This document shows positions 16,330 through 24,487 of a stretch of 45,495 nucleotides of DNA, piece after piece (positions within the stretch are counted from its first letter, which is position 1; each line of letters opens with the position of its first letter). The position numbers and the translations under genes are program-made. The notes beneath the pieces were generated by a model. That model saw nothing but the letters and a program-made list of their open reading frames with translations, was not told the origin of the DNA and did not search any database. Source of the DNA: Pontibacter sp. HSC-14F20 (GTDB taxonomy: Bacteria > Bacteroidota > Bacteroidia > Cytophagales > Hymenobacteraceae); contig NZ_JAHZTC010000028.1 in the NCBI RefSeq assembly GCF_019599265.1, positions 1 to 45,495 on the forward strand, written 5' to 3'.

Positions 16330-16936
16330 CCCGGCGGAAGGCAAGCCCGAAAAGCGCCTGCTGCACTGGCTCGAGAAACAGGGGAAGCGGCTGTACGGGG
16401 AGCACTTTCGGGTGTACGAGGAGGACCAGGCACTGCTGGGCAGGCTGCTGGCCTACTTCAATGCAGACCGGACGGCGGCAGAAGCGGCGGGGCTATGTCT
16501 TCGGAAAGGCATCCTGCTCACAGGGCCCGTCGGCTGCGGCAAGACCTGCCTGATGACCCTGCTGCGGCTCCTGTTGCCCCCGGCCCAGCGGTACCGGATC
16601 CAATCCTGCCGGCAGGTAAGCTTTGTCTTTCAGCGGGACGGCTTTGAGGTAATCGGGCGCTACAGCCACAGGGGCGGCAAGCCGGCCGTTTACTGCTTTG
16701 ATGACCTGGGCGCGGAGCAGGTACAGCGGCACTATGGGAGTTCCTGCCAGGTGATGGGGGAGGTCCTGCTCAGCCGCTATGATTTGTTTGTCTCCACCGG
16801 GCTGATAACCCATCTCACTACCAACCTGACCAGCGATGAGATCGAGCAGGTGTACGGCCTGCGGGTGCGGTCCCGGATGCGGGAGATGTTCAACCTGGTC
16901 CACTTTCCGGCGCAGGCGCCCGACAAACGAAACTAA
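16313..16936 (+). CDS. P-loop ATPase (DnaC/IstB-like) of the element
   Basis: This 207-residue AAA-type ATPase has Walker A GPVGCGKT at residues 71-78, Walker B in AVYCFDDLGAEQ and a sensor-like block ITHLTTNLTSDEIEQVYGLR followed by an Arg-finger-like RVRSRMREM. It resembles DnaC/IstB-type helicase loaders. Homologues regularly follow the preceding gene in Bacteroidota conjugative elements, which suggests a replication-initiation role. It overlaps the preceding pseudogene by 17 bp and is itself intact. Confidence 0.82.
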   Translation: MQRPSDPAEGKPEKRLLHWLEKQGKRLYGEHFRVYEEDQALLGRLLAYFNADRTAAEAAGLCLRKGILLTGPVGCGKTCLMTLLRLLLPPAQRYRIQSCRQVSFVFQRDGFEVIGRYSHRGGKPAVYCFDDLGAEQVQRHYGSSCQVMGEVLLSRYDLFVSTGLITHLTTNLTSDEIEQVYGLRVRSRMREMFNLVHFPAQAPDKRN

Positions 16937-18013
16937 GCGGGTAAACAGCGGCTGCTGCAGGCCTTTTTAAGACGAGAAAAACAGGCTAGGAGGACATGGT
17001 GGCATCCATATACAGGGAGATCAGCCAATTTAGGGGAGTTCTTACAAATACAGACAGTACGGCGTTGCTTACCAGTGGAAAGCTGAAAAGACGCCAAATT
17101 CGATTTGAAATAACGTTGGCTCATGTGGCGCAACAGGCCAGCTTCAGCACACCCAAATGGTTGAGGCGCTTCAATCTCAGACCCGATGTACTTGCATTTG
17201 AATCGCCTGCTGGTGGATCAGCCGGGGCAGCAGGAACTGGTGCTGTATTACTGTCTCTGGAGGCATTACGAATCAGTTGACGCCAAGATGAAGCAGGGAC
17301 AATAGTACACTATGTTACGCTAGCGGCATATTCGCTCAATTTTTCAGATGGTGGGCGATGTCGTGCATGGTGATCCAGCCGGTTGTAGTAGTCAAGCAAT
17401 TGATTTAATGCTTTCCGAGCAACGCGCACTAGTCCAGGAAATGTTGATGCGCAAGCTTTGCGTTGCTGCTTTATGTAGGGCCGTATGATGTACCGTTAAA
17501 GGTTTTCACGGATTCTTGCTCCACGAGTATTATCTGGATGATGAAGAGAAGGGTTAAAGCCTACTAACAGCAGCTTTGGATCACAGATTTATCATAGCCA
17601 ATATCGCTCCTGGTATTTCATAATCAGGTAGGCAGTGCGCATTGATCTAATTTTCTCTGCTGGCAGCTGCTCGCCGTAGTCGTGGCAGGAGTGGTTGTTT
17701 TGGTCTGGACACTGGGGTACTGTTTTACGCTTTCATCTAGGAATCTAAACATCCTTATTATATACGTATAGTTACGTTTACAAACGCAATAATGTGTTTC
17801 AGGAAAGCGGTGCGCAATAAACTGGATTCACCTTTTTTCATAGTAGCATCCAGTTTATGCAGAAGATTTAACATTCGACCCAAATCTAATTATACAGAAT
17901 AGAGGCTAAAGATATGCTTATTAGAAGGGCATTAATTGGTGGATAGAATGTGCAATGTATTTTAAAGATCGACAGTAAGGTCAACAATACCCCCCAATCG
18001 CTGTGCCATGCAT
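16937..18013. other. Decayed intergenic region
   Basis: There is no intact gene in this 1.08-kb stretch. It holds a lantibiotic dehydratase C-terminal scrap (17186-17305). On the minus strand, a stop-free stretch of about 61 codons (about 17308-17490) contains LNQLLDYYNRLDHHARHRP. It looks protein-like but has no start codon, and I cannot assign it. The region is more AT-rich than the tra operon. Confidence 0.6.
17186..17305 (+). pseudogene. C-terminal remnant of a second lantibiotic dehydratase
   Basis: Reading from ATG 17186 to TAG 17303-17305 gives 39 residues containing LHLNRLLVDQPGQQELVLYY. The C-terminus of the intact dehydratase at 21369-24464 reads MHLNRLLVDNARKQELVLYY. About half of the 35 aligned residues are identical. 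Nothing upstream in any frame continues the match, and a stop lies eight codons before it. This is a scrap of a paralogous LanB gene. Confidence 0.75.
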
Positions 18014-18127
18014 CTGTGCTACATCCAGTTGCTGATGGGGCTCAAAAGCAGTAAGACTTTTGGGATTTACACCCACATCACCACCCATGCCCTGGATAAA
18101 ATCATCAGCCCATTGGATAATATTTAG
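18014..18127 (+). pseudogene. C-terminal remnant of tyrosine recombinase (IntI-like)
   Basis: The frame 18014-18127 reads YIQLLMGLKSSKTFGIYTHI and ends SPLDNI at TAG. This matches the end of tyrosine recombinases: the box with LLGHxSSKTT, the catalytic Tyr in YTH, and the SPLD tail also seen in integron integrases. The box-III histidine (GH) is replaced by Leu, and no upstream domain remains. The scrap points towards the gene units at 18293-21104, with the repeats at 18141-18271 starting 14 bp after its stop. Confidence 0.72.
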
Positions 18128-18140
18128 CAATCACCTATAT

Positions 18141-18271
18141 TAGCTTAACGATATAAGCTCATGCGCACTTCAGCATCATGTATCAAATCCAGTAAGCAAA
18201 TGAGCGCGAAAGCGCGCTGTAGCAACTTTGCATATAGTGTAGCTTAACGTAATAGACTTCCGTTAAGCTAC
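18141..18271. repeat. Recombination-site-like repeats with RYYYAAC/GTTRRRY cores
   Basis: TAGCTTAACG occurs at 18141-18150 and 18240-18249, and its reverse complement at 18261-18270. The pair 18239-18249 / 18261-18271 is a perfect 11-bp inverted repeat with an 11-nt spacer. Its cores GCTTAAC and GTTAAGC fit the RYYYAAC and GTTRRRY boxes of integron sites. A second hairpin, AGCGCG-AAAG-CGCGCT, lies at 18203-18218. These structures separate the recombinase remnant from the first gene unit. Confidence 0.55.
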
Positions 18272-18292
18272 TAGTTGTGCTTCATGTAAAGT

Positions 18293-18802
18293 ATGAATAA
18301 ACAAGAATACTAAGATAGCTTAGAAAATATTGTCCATGACAGTATCTACCTGACAAGCAGGACTGATGAGCTGCAACGGGAAATCCAGACTAACCATTGG
18401 TCAATTGGAATCGATTCGGTTACTGCAAAATCTGTTAAAGCAGAAGACTTGGTCATCTTTCTGAATAGGGTATGCGAAAACAGGGTTGAACAGTTAGGGC
18501 TTTCTACCGTTAATGCTGACCTTCTGTTTTACTTGTGGTTTGACGAACAGTCAGGAAATCTTCACTTCAATTTTATTAACTCAAATCATCAAAAGCTCCC
18601 TTTCAATTCAGAAATAGAGTTAGTCGCTAATGAAGCATCAATTGTAGAAGAATTTCTTTGCTCTACCTCAGTTGATGGCATTGAATGGGAAGAGTTGCAG
18701 GACTTAGATGATTCTTTCGAAGGAACTATGAAAGTGCATAGGGTAAATGTTTATAAGAAAGTACTGAAAAGAAAAACCACGGTAGCACAACAAAAGCTAT
18801 AG
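18293..18802 (+). pseudogene. Hypothetical protein gene with early stop codon
   Basis: From ATG 18293 the frame reads MNKQEY, hits TAA at 18311-18313, and then stays open for about 163 codons to TAG 18800-18802. The open part includes VHDSIYLTSRTDELQREIQT and DLLFYLWFDEQSGNLHFNFI, which look like genuine protein. No ATG lies early in the open part; the first alternative start is TTG at 18449. It is soluble and acidic with a basic tail, and I do not recognise the family. The simplest reading is a gene inactivated by a nonsense mutation at codon 7. A non-ATG start after the stop cannot be excluded. Confidence 0.55.
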
Positions 18803-18860
18803 TACATAAAAGCACCATAGCCCAAACGTTAGAAGAGATTTAGAATAAAATTTCATCTTT

Positions 18861-18896
18861 AAGTTACCATAACGGTAACTTTTTTCTTTATATTTG
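18861..18896 (+). promoter_or_regulatory. higBA operator and promoter
   Basis: AAGTTACC-ATAAC-GGTAACTT (18861-18881) is a perfect 8-bp inverted repeat. TATATTTG at 18889-18896 fits the Bacteroidota -7 box TAnnTTTG and lies 18 bp before the higB start. The palindrome sits where the -33 element would be, so binding there by the HigBA complex would repress transcription, as in other autoregulated toxin-antitoxin operons. Confidence 0.6.
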
Positions 18897-18913
18897 AGTT
18901 CTACATTAAAGAA

Positions 18914-19207
18914 GTGAGAGTAATAGCAAAACGGACACTGCGGGATTTTTGGAAAAAGCATGCCGATAGTGAGCAGCAGCTAAAAGCTTGGTATAACGAG
19001 GCAGAGCAGGCTGACTGGAAGTCCCCGAACGACATTAAGAAAGACTACCCATCAGCTAGTATACTGGAGGATAACAGAATGGTCTTCAACATAAAGGGGA
19101 ACAACTATAGGTTAATCGTCCGAATCAACTACAACTATGGCGTTGTCTGGATACGGTTCATCGGTACACATGCTGAATACGACAAGGTTGACGCTACTAA
19201 AATTTAA
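18914..19207 (+). CDS. higB: HigB-family mRNA-interferase toxin
   Basis: This 97-residue RelE/HigB-type toxin probably cleaves mRNA at the ribosome. The start is GTG at 18914 (VRVIAKRTLRDFWKKHADSE), the expected N-terminus; no ATG fits. Typical blocks are QLKAWYNEAEQADWKSPNDI, NRMVFNIKGNNYRLIVRINY and RFIGTHAEYDKVDA, the last holding the conserved IGTHxEYD motif. It is followed 10 bp later by the antitoxin gene. The toxin-first order is typical for HigBA. Its palindromic operator lies just upstream. Low GC compared with the flanks suggests transfer. Confidence 0.93.
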   Translation: MRVIAKRTLRDFWKKHADSEQQLKAWYNEAEQADWKSPNDIKKDYPSASILEDNRMVFNIKGNNYRLIVRINYNYGVVWIRFIGTHAEYDKVDATKI

Positions 19208-19217
19208 AGAAAAAGAA

Positions 19218-19574
19218 ATGAATATTAAGCTGATAAAAACAGACGAAGATTACCAATTGGCCCTGCAAAGGCTGGAGGAGATATTTGACGCAGAACTGAA
19301 CACCCAGGAGGGCGATGAACTGGAGGTACTCTCTTTCCTGATTGACTCTTACGAAAAGGAGCATTTCCCGATTGAGGCACCAGACCCGATAGAAGCAGTA
19401 AAGTTCAGAATGGAGCAGCTTGGAATAAAGCAGAAAGACTTAGCCGAAGTGCTGGGGTTCAAGAGTAGGGTAAGTGAAGTGTTGAACAGAAAAAGGAAAC
19501 TCACACTCGAAATGATAAGGAATCTGCATAAGACCTTGAATATTCCGACAAACGTGCTCATTCAGGAATACTAA
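19218..19574 (+). CDS. higA: HigA-family antitoxin (XRE HTH)
   Basis: This 118-residue antitoxin begins at ATG 19218 (MNIKLIKTDEDYQLALQRLE); the longer frame from 19137 lies inside higB. The N-terminal half (GDELEVLSFLIDSYEKEHFP) is the toxin-binding part. The C-terminal XRE-type helix-turn-helix reads RMEQLGIKQKDLAEVLGFKS followed by RVSEVLNRKRKLTLEMIRNL. It should bind HigB and, with it, repress the operon. Confidence 0.93.
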   Translation: MNIKLIKTDEDYQLALQRLEEIFDAELNTQEGDELEVLSFLIDSYEKEHFPIEAPDPIEAVKFRMEQLGIKQKDLAEVLGFKSRVSEVLNRKRKLTLEMIRNLHKTLNIPTNVLIQEY

Positions 19575-19587
19575 AAGAAAAACACCT

Positions 19588-19651
19588 TTCTAACACTGTA
19601 TTTACAAATCCCTTGCTACGCAGCGGGCTATGCATATACCAACCGTTGGGC
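19588..19651 (+). other. Spacer with integron-site-like cores
   Basis: TTCTAAC at 19588-19594 and GTTGGGC at 19645-19651 bracket a 64-nt spacer with small self-complementary elements (for example CCC...GGG around GCTACGC). GTTGGGC fits GTTRRRY; TTCTAAC only partly fits RYYYAAC. The spacer separates the HigBA unit from the next unit. The site is suggestive, not proven. Confidence 0.35.
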
Positions 19652-19667
19652 GTAAGCAAAATTATAG

Positions 19668-20144
19668 ATGACAGAGCAAGAAATCATTGAAAGCACAGGA
19701 GCAAAAGCCTCCTTATCCTTAGGCTTACCTATAGGAATCGCTGCGATGGTGCTTTTTGCAATGGTAGCTGTCATCATCACAGGGGAAAGCCTTTTCCTGT
19801 TTGGGTGGTTCTTTACAAATGGAATCTCAACCTTAGGATTGCTGATTTCCTTTGCCTTGGTGCTCTGGTATGCAGGGAAGCTGTTGGCAAGAGACATCAA
19901 TGCGAACAAGAATAGGTTCCGGTCAATCATGAAATATTCTACCCTTGTAAATTTTGTTATTTGGTCAGTGTTTATGTTGGTGCATCTAATCACGAATAAG
20001 GGATTCGATACATATTTTGGACTTGAGATTCCTCTGACATTAGCTGTGATTTCTATCCTTTTTACACCTTTTACTGTTGGGCTTTGGATTTACAATGCAG
20101 TAGCCAAAAAATTAAAAAATGCCTTCGCCCGACAGAGTTCATAA
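19668..20144 (+). CDS. Four-helix inner-membrane protein (hypothetical)
   Basis: This 158-residue protein has four predicted membrane segments (about residues 20-40, 50-70, 88-107 and 118-142) with short loops and a basic C-terminus. There is no catalytic motif and I do not recognise a family. Its start ATG 19668 lies 16 bp after the GTTGGGC core of the preceding spacer. Its low GC matches the HigBA unit, and the surrounding one-gene-per-spacer layout suggests it was acquired as a cassette. Confidence 0.65.
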   Translation: MTEQEIIESTGAKASLSLGLPIGIAAMVLFAMVAVIITGESLFLFGWFFTNGISTLGLLISFALVLWYAGKLLARDINANKNRFRSIMKYSTLVNFVIWSVFMLVHLITNKGFDTYFGLEIPLTLAVISILFTPFTVGLWIYNAVAKKLKNAFARQSS

Positions 20145-20201
20145 TTTAGGTTCGGCTACGCCTTTCCACATTATAGCACGAACACGTTAGCCTTGACTGT
20201 T
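20145..20201 (+). other. Spacer resembling the one after higA
   Basis: The 57-bp gap contains GGTTCGGCTACGCC and ends CGAACACGTTAGCC just before the next gene. The order GCTACGC, then an AT stretch, then AACnCGTTRG is shared with the spacer at 19588-19651, and part of it (AAACGTTAG) with the gap after 18802. The last core does not strictly fit GTTRRRY. Confidence 0.3.
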
Positions 20202-21104
20202 ATGAACCTAACACAGATGTATAGAATCATTTTACTTCTAATTCTAATTTCTTCTACGATGTCAGCTTTTGGGCAGGCAAGCAGGCAGGAAAAGAAAAAT
20301 GGCAGCAAGCCTTATATACTTGGGCTGATTGATGAAGTTCACTCCAAGGTACTTGGTGAAAAGAGAATTTTAAACATTTACCTTCCCGAAGGATACAACC
20401 AAAAGGACACGGTGCGATATCCTGTTATTTATCTCCTTGATGGATCGGCAGACGAGGATTTTATTCACGTAGTAGGCCTCGTGCAATTCAACAGTTTCGA
20501 ATGGGTCAACCAGGTTCCCAGATCCATTGTTGTTGGCATCGCTACTGTTGACAGGAGAAGAGACTTCACATTCCCAACAAGTATAAAAGAAGATCAAAAA
20601 AAATATCCAACTTCAGGCCACTCCGATAAATTTATCTCGTTTTTAGAAACTGAGCTGCAGCCTTTTATTGAGAAGAAGTATAAAACGAATGGTTCTCAAA
20701 CGATTATCGGGCAATCATTAGGCGGGCTTTTAATAACAGAGATATTATTGAAGAAGCCGACCTCATTCAACAAGTACGTTATCATCAGCCCGAGTCTGTG
20801 GTGGGACAATGGTTCTTTGCTTGATCAGAAGCCCAAGGCTCAGGAAGGGGGCTTTACCCAACAGACAGATGTTTATATTGGCGTAGGGAAGGAAGGGCTT
20901 ACACCCACTGCTCTTCCCAGGGTAATGGAAGTAGATGCAAACGTACTGGCAGAGAAACTGAAAGGGATGAAGAGCAAAAGCCTACACGTGCACTTTGACT
21001 ATTTGCCTCAGGAAAACCATGCCACCATTATGCATCAGGCTGTTTCTAATTCGTTTAGATTACTATACCCAAAGGTGCGTGAAAAACAGAGTAGCGGAAG
21101 GTAG
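20202..21104 (+). CDS. Secreted alpha/beta-hydrolase esterase
   Basis: The ATG at 20202 gives 300 residues with a signal peptide (MNLTQMYRIILLLILISSTM, cleavage near FGQA). This is an esterase-D/enterochelin-esterase-like alpha/beta hydrolase. The nucleophile elbow is GQSLGG (Ser172), the strand before it VIYLLDGS, and a histidine in QENHATIMHQ near the C-terminus fits the catalytic triad. The substrate is unknown. Family members cleave siderophore or sugar esters. It is the last gene of the AT-rich block. Confidence 0.83.
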   Translation: MNLTQMYRIILLLILISSTMSAFGQASRQEKKNGSKPYILGLIDEVHSKVLGEKRILNIYLPEGYNQKDTVRYPVIYLLDGSADEDFIHVVGLVQFNSFEWVNQVPRSIVVGIATVDRRRDFTFPTSIKEDQKKYPTSGHSDKFISFLETELQPFIEKKYKTNGSQTIIGQSLGGLLITEILLKKPTSFNKYVIISPSLWWDNGSLLDQKPKAQEGGFTQQTDVYIGVGKEGLTPTALPRVMEVDANVLAEKLKGMKSKSLHVHFDYLPQENHATIMHQAVSNSFRLLYPKVREKQSSGR

Positions 21105-21368
21105 TCACAATATCCCCGAAGAAGTAATCCGCAGAAGATATAAGAAGGGGGTTAAAAATCTTTTTGAGTTGTTCATTCCTGTTTGTGACTATTGGATAGT
21201 GATGGATAACTCACAAACACCCTATAGCCTAGTGGCACTTCGGATTGGTTGCTTTCCATAAAAAGCAGGTGTGTTTATCAAGCACCTGCGTGCGCTCTCC
21301 CTCTCGGAAATACCTGGCTAAGCGAATGAAATTAGTATCTTTCAGGACAGAGAATCACATGGCAGCCT
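21105..21368. other. Intergenic region with hairpin
   Basis: There is no gene here. An inverted repeat GCAGGTG (21265-21271) / CACCTGC (21283-21289) is followed, on the minus strand, by a T-run, so it looks like a minus-strand terminator although both flanking genes are plus-strand. Close to the dehydratase start, TAGTATCTTTCAGG (about 21332-21345) includes a TAnnTTTG-like -7 box. Confidence 0.45.
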
Positions 21369-24300
21369 ATGGATCATTTCTACCCGCAATTACTGCTCCG
21401 CACGCCGGTCTACCCGCACCAGGCCTATCAGGAAAACAGCCTTTCAGATCGTCTTGACAGCGTTTTTTTCAAAGCCGCCATTCAATTGGCCAGTCCGGCC
21501 CTGTACCGGGAGCTGGAGAAACAGGCCTTCCAACCGGAGTCCCTATCGCCCAAGGCCCTGCTGGCCGTCCGGAAATACCTGAACCGGATGTGTTATCGTC
21601 CCACACCCTTCGGGCTTTTCTCCTCATTCGCAGTGGCGGACTGGGCGGATGAACCAAACACAAATCTACTGCTGGATAGTGAGCGGCTGCAGGCACATGC
21701 CCAACTGAGTTTCCGGCATGCCCAATCACTGGCCGGGGAGCTCCTGCAGAGTTGGGAGCATTCCATTGAAACCTACCAGGTAAACGGTGCCCGCTATCAT
21801 GTCGCGGGGGCCTGCCGATTTCTCCGCTTCGAAGAGGATCCGGAGAAGGGGGACAGGACCTTTTTTGTGGATGCGGTGGAGACGCAGGCGATGTTGCGGG
21901 AGCTGCTGGACTTTTGCCGGGAGCCCCGCTCCGGGGAAGCTATCCTGGCCCGGCTGATGCAGAACACAGGCGCCACAGCAACGGAAGGGGAGACCTTTCT
22001 GGAGCAGCTCATCGCACAGCAACTGCTTGTATCGGTTTGGCAACCGGCTCTCACCGGAGATGATCTCCTGACCCGTATCTGGCAGTACGGAAAGCACCAG
22101 CTGGCAGAGACGCCGGCTGGTGCTTACACCGCCTCGCTTCTCCAACGACTGCTGCAGATTTCAGAGACTGCCCGGGCAGAAGAGTTAGGGGCGCTCATGT
22201 TATCGGAGAACCTGGTACCGTCAGGGGCGACTGCCGGTTCCCCGTTTTACCTGAACCTGGAACGGCGGGTAGCGACAGGCGGAGTGTCCAGCTGCTGGCA
22301 GGAGCCTTTACGCCAGGGATTGGCGGCGATCGGGCGGCTGGTCCCTTCCCAGCAACCGGCCGGGTTGCGGCAGTTCCGGCAGGCCTTCAGTCACAAGTTC
22401 GACCGAAGGGCCATTCCCTTGCTCGAGGCGCTTGACCCGGAGGTGGGCGTAGGGTACGCGGAGCTGGCCGGCAGCTTTCAGGTGCCCCTTCTGCTGGAGG
22501 GCCTCGCGTTTGACACCGGGCAAAGGCAGCAGGAGCAAACCCTTAACTGGACGCCGGCGCACACCCTGCTGCTGGAAACCTGGCAGGCCCAGGGGAATGT
22601 CCACACCTTAGAGCTCGACATGGAACAGGTCCGGCAGTTGCCGGCACCCGAGGGGGAAGTGGCACCCAGCCTGTCAATACTCTTCCGGGTACTGGGAGGG
22701 CAGGTTTACCTGGAGCAGGCGGGCGGGGCCAGCGCCACAGCGCTGCTGGGGCGCTTCACACCCTTGAGCCAGGCTATCCGCGAGATGGCGGAAGGGATCG
22801 CAGCGGTGGAGCAGGATACCAACCCGGAGGTTGTCTTTGCTGAGATCGTCCATCTGAGTGAGGCCCACACGGCTAACATTGACCGCCGCTGCGCGGTTCG
22901 GGCCTACGAGATCCCGGTGCTGGTGGCCTCGGGTGTGGCGCCGGAAGGGCAGTTGCCACTGGAGGACCTGCTGGTGTGGGTGGAAAACGAAGAGATTATC
23001 CTCTGGTCCCGCAAGCTGGCAAAGCGGGTGATTCCGCGGATGGGCTCGGCCTATAACTACACGCGCAATGACCTGGCCGTTTTCCGGTTTTTATGTGATT
23101 TGCAGTACCAGGGGATACGGGCCAATTTCAACTTTGATCTGAGCGCCTTTTTCCCGGACCTGCGCTATTATCCGCGTGTCAGCTGTGGAAAGGCGATTCT
23201 CTCCCTGGCCTCCTGGCACCTGCGACGGGAGGAACTGGCCGAAGTACTGGACACCGATCCCGGCCGGCAGGTAGCACGGCTGCAAGCGCTGGCGGCCGCG
23301 CGGAACTGGCCGCGCCATGTGGCCCTGACTGTGCACGATCACCAGCTGGTCTTTGACCTGAAGCAAGCCGGGGAGGTCCGTTTATTACTGGATACCGTTG
23401 GGCAGGAAAAAATGTTCACCCTGCGCGAGTTTCCCTTTGCCGGGGAGGATGCGGCGTTGGTGCGCGACGAAAAGGGGCAGGTGTATGTACACCAGTTGCT
23501 GGCGGCCGTTTTCCACCGGCACGTGGTGTACCAAAGGCCCGCCAGGGAAGTGGCGTGCTTTGCCCCGGCCCTGGAGCGGAAACGCAGCATGACGCCGGGA
23601 GGGGAGTGGCTCTACTGGAAGCTTTACTGCCACCCGGTGCGGGCCAATGAGCTGCTGATCAGGTTGCATCCCCTGCTTGCCCGCCTGGAAAAGCAAGGGC
23701 TGGTGCGGCAGTGGTATTTTGTGCGGTACCAGGATCCTGGGTATCACCTGCGTCTCCGGGTGCAGCCGGGCATTGCATGGGCCGCTGCCTTTGAGCGCCT
23801 GAACAAATTCCTGGGAAGCCTGGTGCGGGCATCGGCCGTACAGGACCTGGTGCTGGCCGTTTACGAGCGGGAACTGGAGCGCTATGCGCCCACACCAGGC
23901 ATGCTGGAAGCAGTCGAGGCCTTTTTCTGCGCTGACAGCGCCCTGGTATCGGGATTTCTGCGAGCCACCGGCTGGCAGGAGACTGAGCCGGCTTACTACC
24001 GGTTCACGGTGGTGACGCTGGACTTGCTGCTAACAGCCTTCGGGCTGTCACTGGCCCAAAATGAATCGTTGCTGGACGCGCTTTTCCAGACTTTTTACCG
24101 GGAGCATGGGAGCAGTAAAGCGCTGAGGCAGCAACTCGGCAGGCGCTACCGTACCTTATGCCAGGAAGCCGTTTTCGGGACGGATGCGGCGCAGCGCCAT
24201 GCCAGCCTTTCCTTCAGAGGGAGTGACCGGCTGCTGGCTAATTTCGAGGAGGCACTGGCATCGTTAAGGCAGCGGACAAAGGGACTGCCTGAGCCGCGGC

Positions 24301-24464
24301 TCCAACAGTTGCTGGCGGATCTGGTGCACATGCATCTGAACCGGCTGTTGGTGGACAATGCCCGGAAGCAGGAACTGGTGCTCTACTACGGCCTGCAGCG
24401 CACCTACCAGTCCACCCGCGCCCGTCATCAAAAGCAAATCAGTCAGGTAAAACCCGGGCCCTGA
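21369..24464 (+). CDS. Lantibiotic dehydratase (LanB), full length
   Basis: This 1031-residue class I lanthipeptide dehydratase should use glutamyl-tRNA to dehydrate Ser/Thr in a precursor peptide. The N-terminus (LLRTPVYPHQAYQENSL) and the block RKYLNRMCYRPTPFGLFSSF belong to the glutamylation domain. From about residue 743 the block GGEWLYWKLYCHPVRANELL, then RQWYFVRYQDPGYHLRLRV, is the elimination domain (SpaB_C/thiopeptide-type). The start is ATG 21369. No LanC cyclase or peptide exporter is adjacent. It converges with the LytTR regulator (23-bp gap containing ACCCGGG/CCCGGGT). Substrates may be the Thr-rich peptides at 26421 and 29536. Confidence 0.93.
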   Translation: MDHFYPQLLLRTPVYPHQAYQENSLSDRLDSVFFKAAIQLASPALYRELEKQAFQPESLSPKALLAVRKYLNRMCYRPTPFGLFSSFAVADWADEPNTNLLLDSERLQAHAQLSFRHAQSLAGELLQSWEHSIETYQVNGARYHVAGACRFLRFEEDPEKGDRTFFVDAVETQAMLRELLDFCREPRSGEAILARLMQNTGATATEGETFLEQLIAQQLLVSVWQPALTGDDLLTRIWQYGKHQLAETPAGAYTASLLQRLLQISETARAEELGALMLSENLVPSGATAGSPFYLNLERRVATGGVSSCWQEPLRQGLAAIGRLVPSQQPAGLRQFRQAFSHKFDRRAIPLLEALDPEVGVGYAELAGSFQVPLLLEGLAFDTGQRQQEQTLNWTPAHTLLLETWQAQGNVHTLELDMEQVRQLPAPEGEVAPSLSILFRVLGGQVYLEQAGGASATALLGRFTPLSQAIREMAEGIAAVEQDTNPEVVFAEIVHLSEAHTANIDRRCAVRAYEIPVLVASGVAPEGQLPLEDLLVWVENEEIILWSRKLAKRVIPRMGSAYNYTRNDLAVFRFLCDLQYQGIRANFNFDLSAFFPDLRYYPRVSCGKAILSLASWHLRREELAEVLDTDPGRQVARLQALAAARNWPRHVALTVHDHQLVFDLKQAGEVRLLLDTVGQEKMFTLREFPFAGEDAALVRDEKGQVYVHQLLAAVFHRHVVYQRPAREVACFAPALERKRSMTPGGEWLYWKLYCHPVRANELLIRLHPLLARLEKQGLVRQWYFVRYQDPGYHLRLRVQPGIAWAAAFERLNKFLGSLVRASAVQDLVLAVYERELERYAPTPGMLEAVEAFFCADSALVSGFLRATGWQETEPAYYRFTVVTLDLLLTAFGLSLAQNESLLDALFQTFYREHGSSKALRQQLGRRYRTLCQEAVFGTDAAQRHASLSFRGSDRLLANFEEALASLRQRTKGLPEPRLQQLLADLVHMHLNRLLVDNARKQELVLYYGLQRTYQSTRARHQKQISQVKPGP

Positions 24465-24487
24465 CCAGCGGCCCCGGGTGAATGCCA

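Noticed and set aside
15312..16553. A single 413-residue open frame covering two genes
   Set aside because: Its middle and end are out of the homologous frame. The front is an HTH gene fused by a small deletion, and the last 150 codons shadow the true frames of the following pseudogene and the ATPase.
16996..17280. 94-residue plus-strand ORF as a gene
   Set aside because: No family features. Its 3' part overlaps the LanB scrap in a different frame.
21265..21289. Terminator for the esterase gene
   Set aside because: The stem is followed by T only on the minus strand, so it does not fit a plus-strand terminator. Kept only as a hairpin note.
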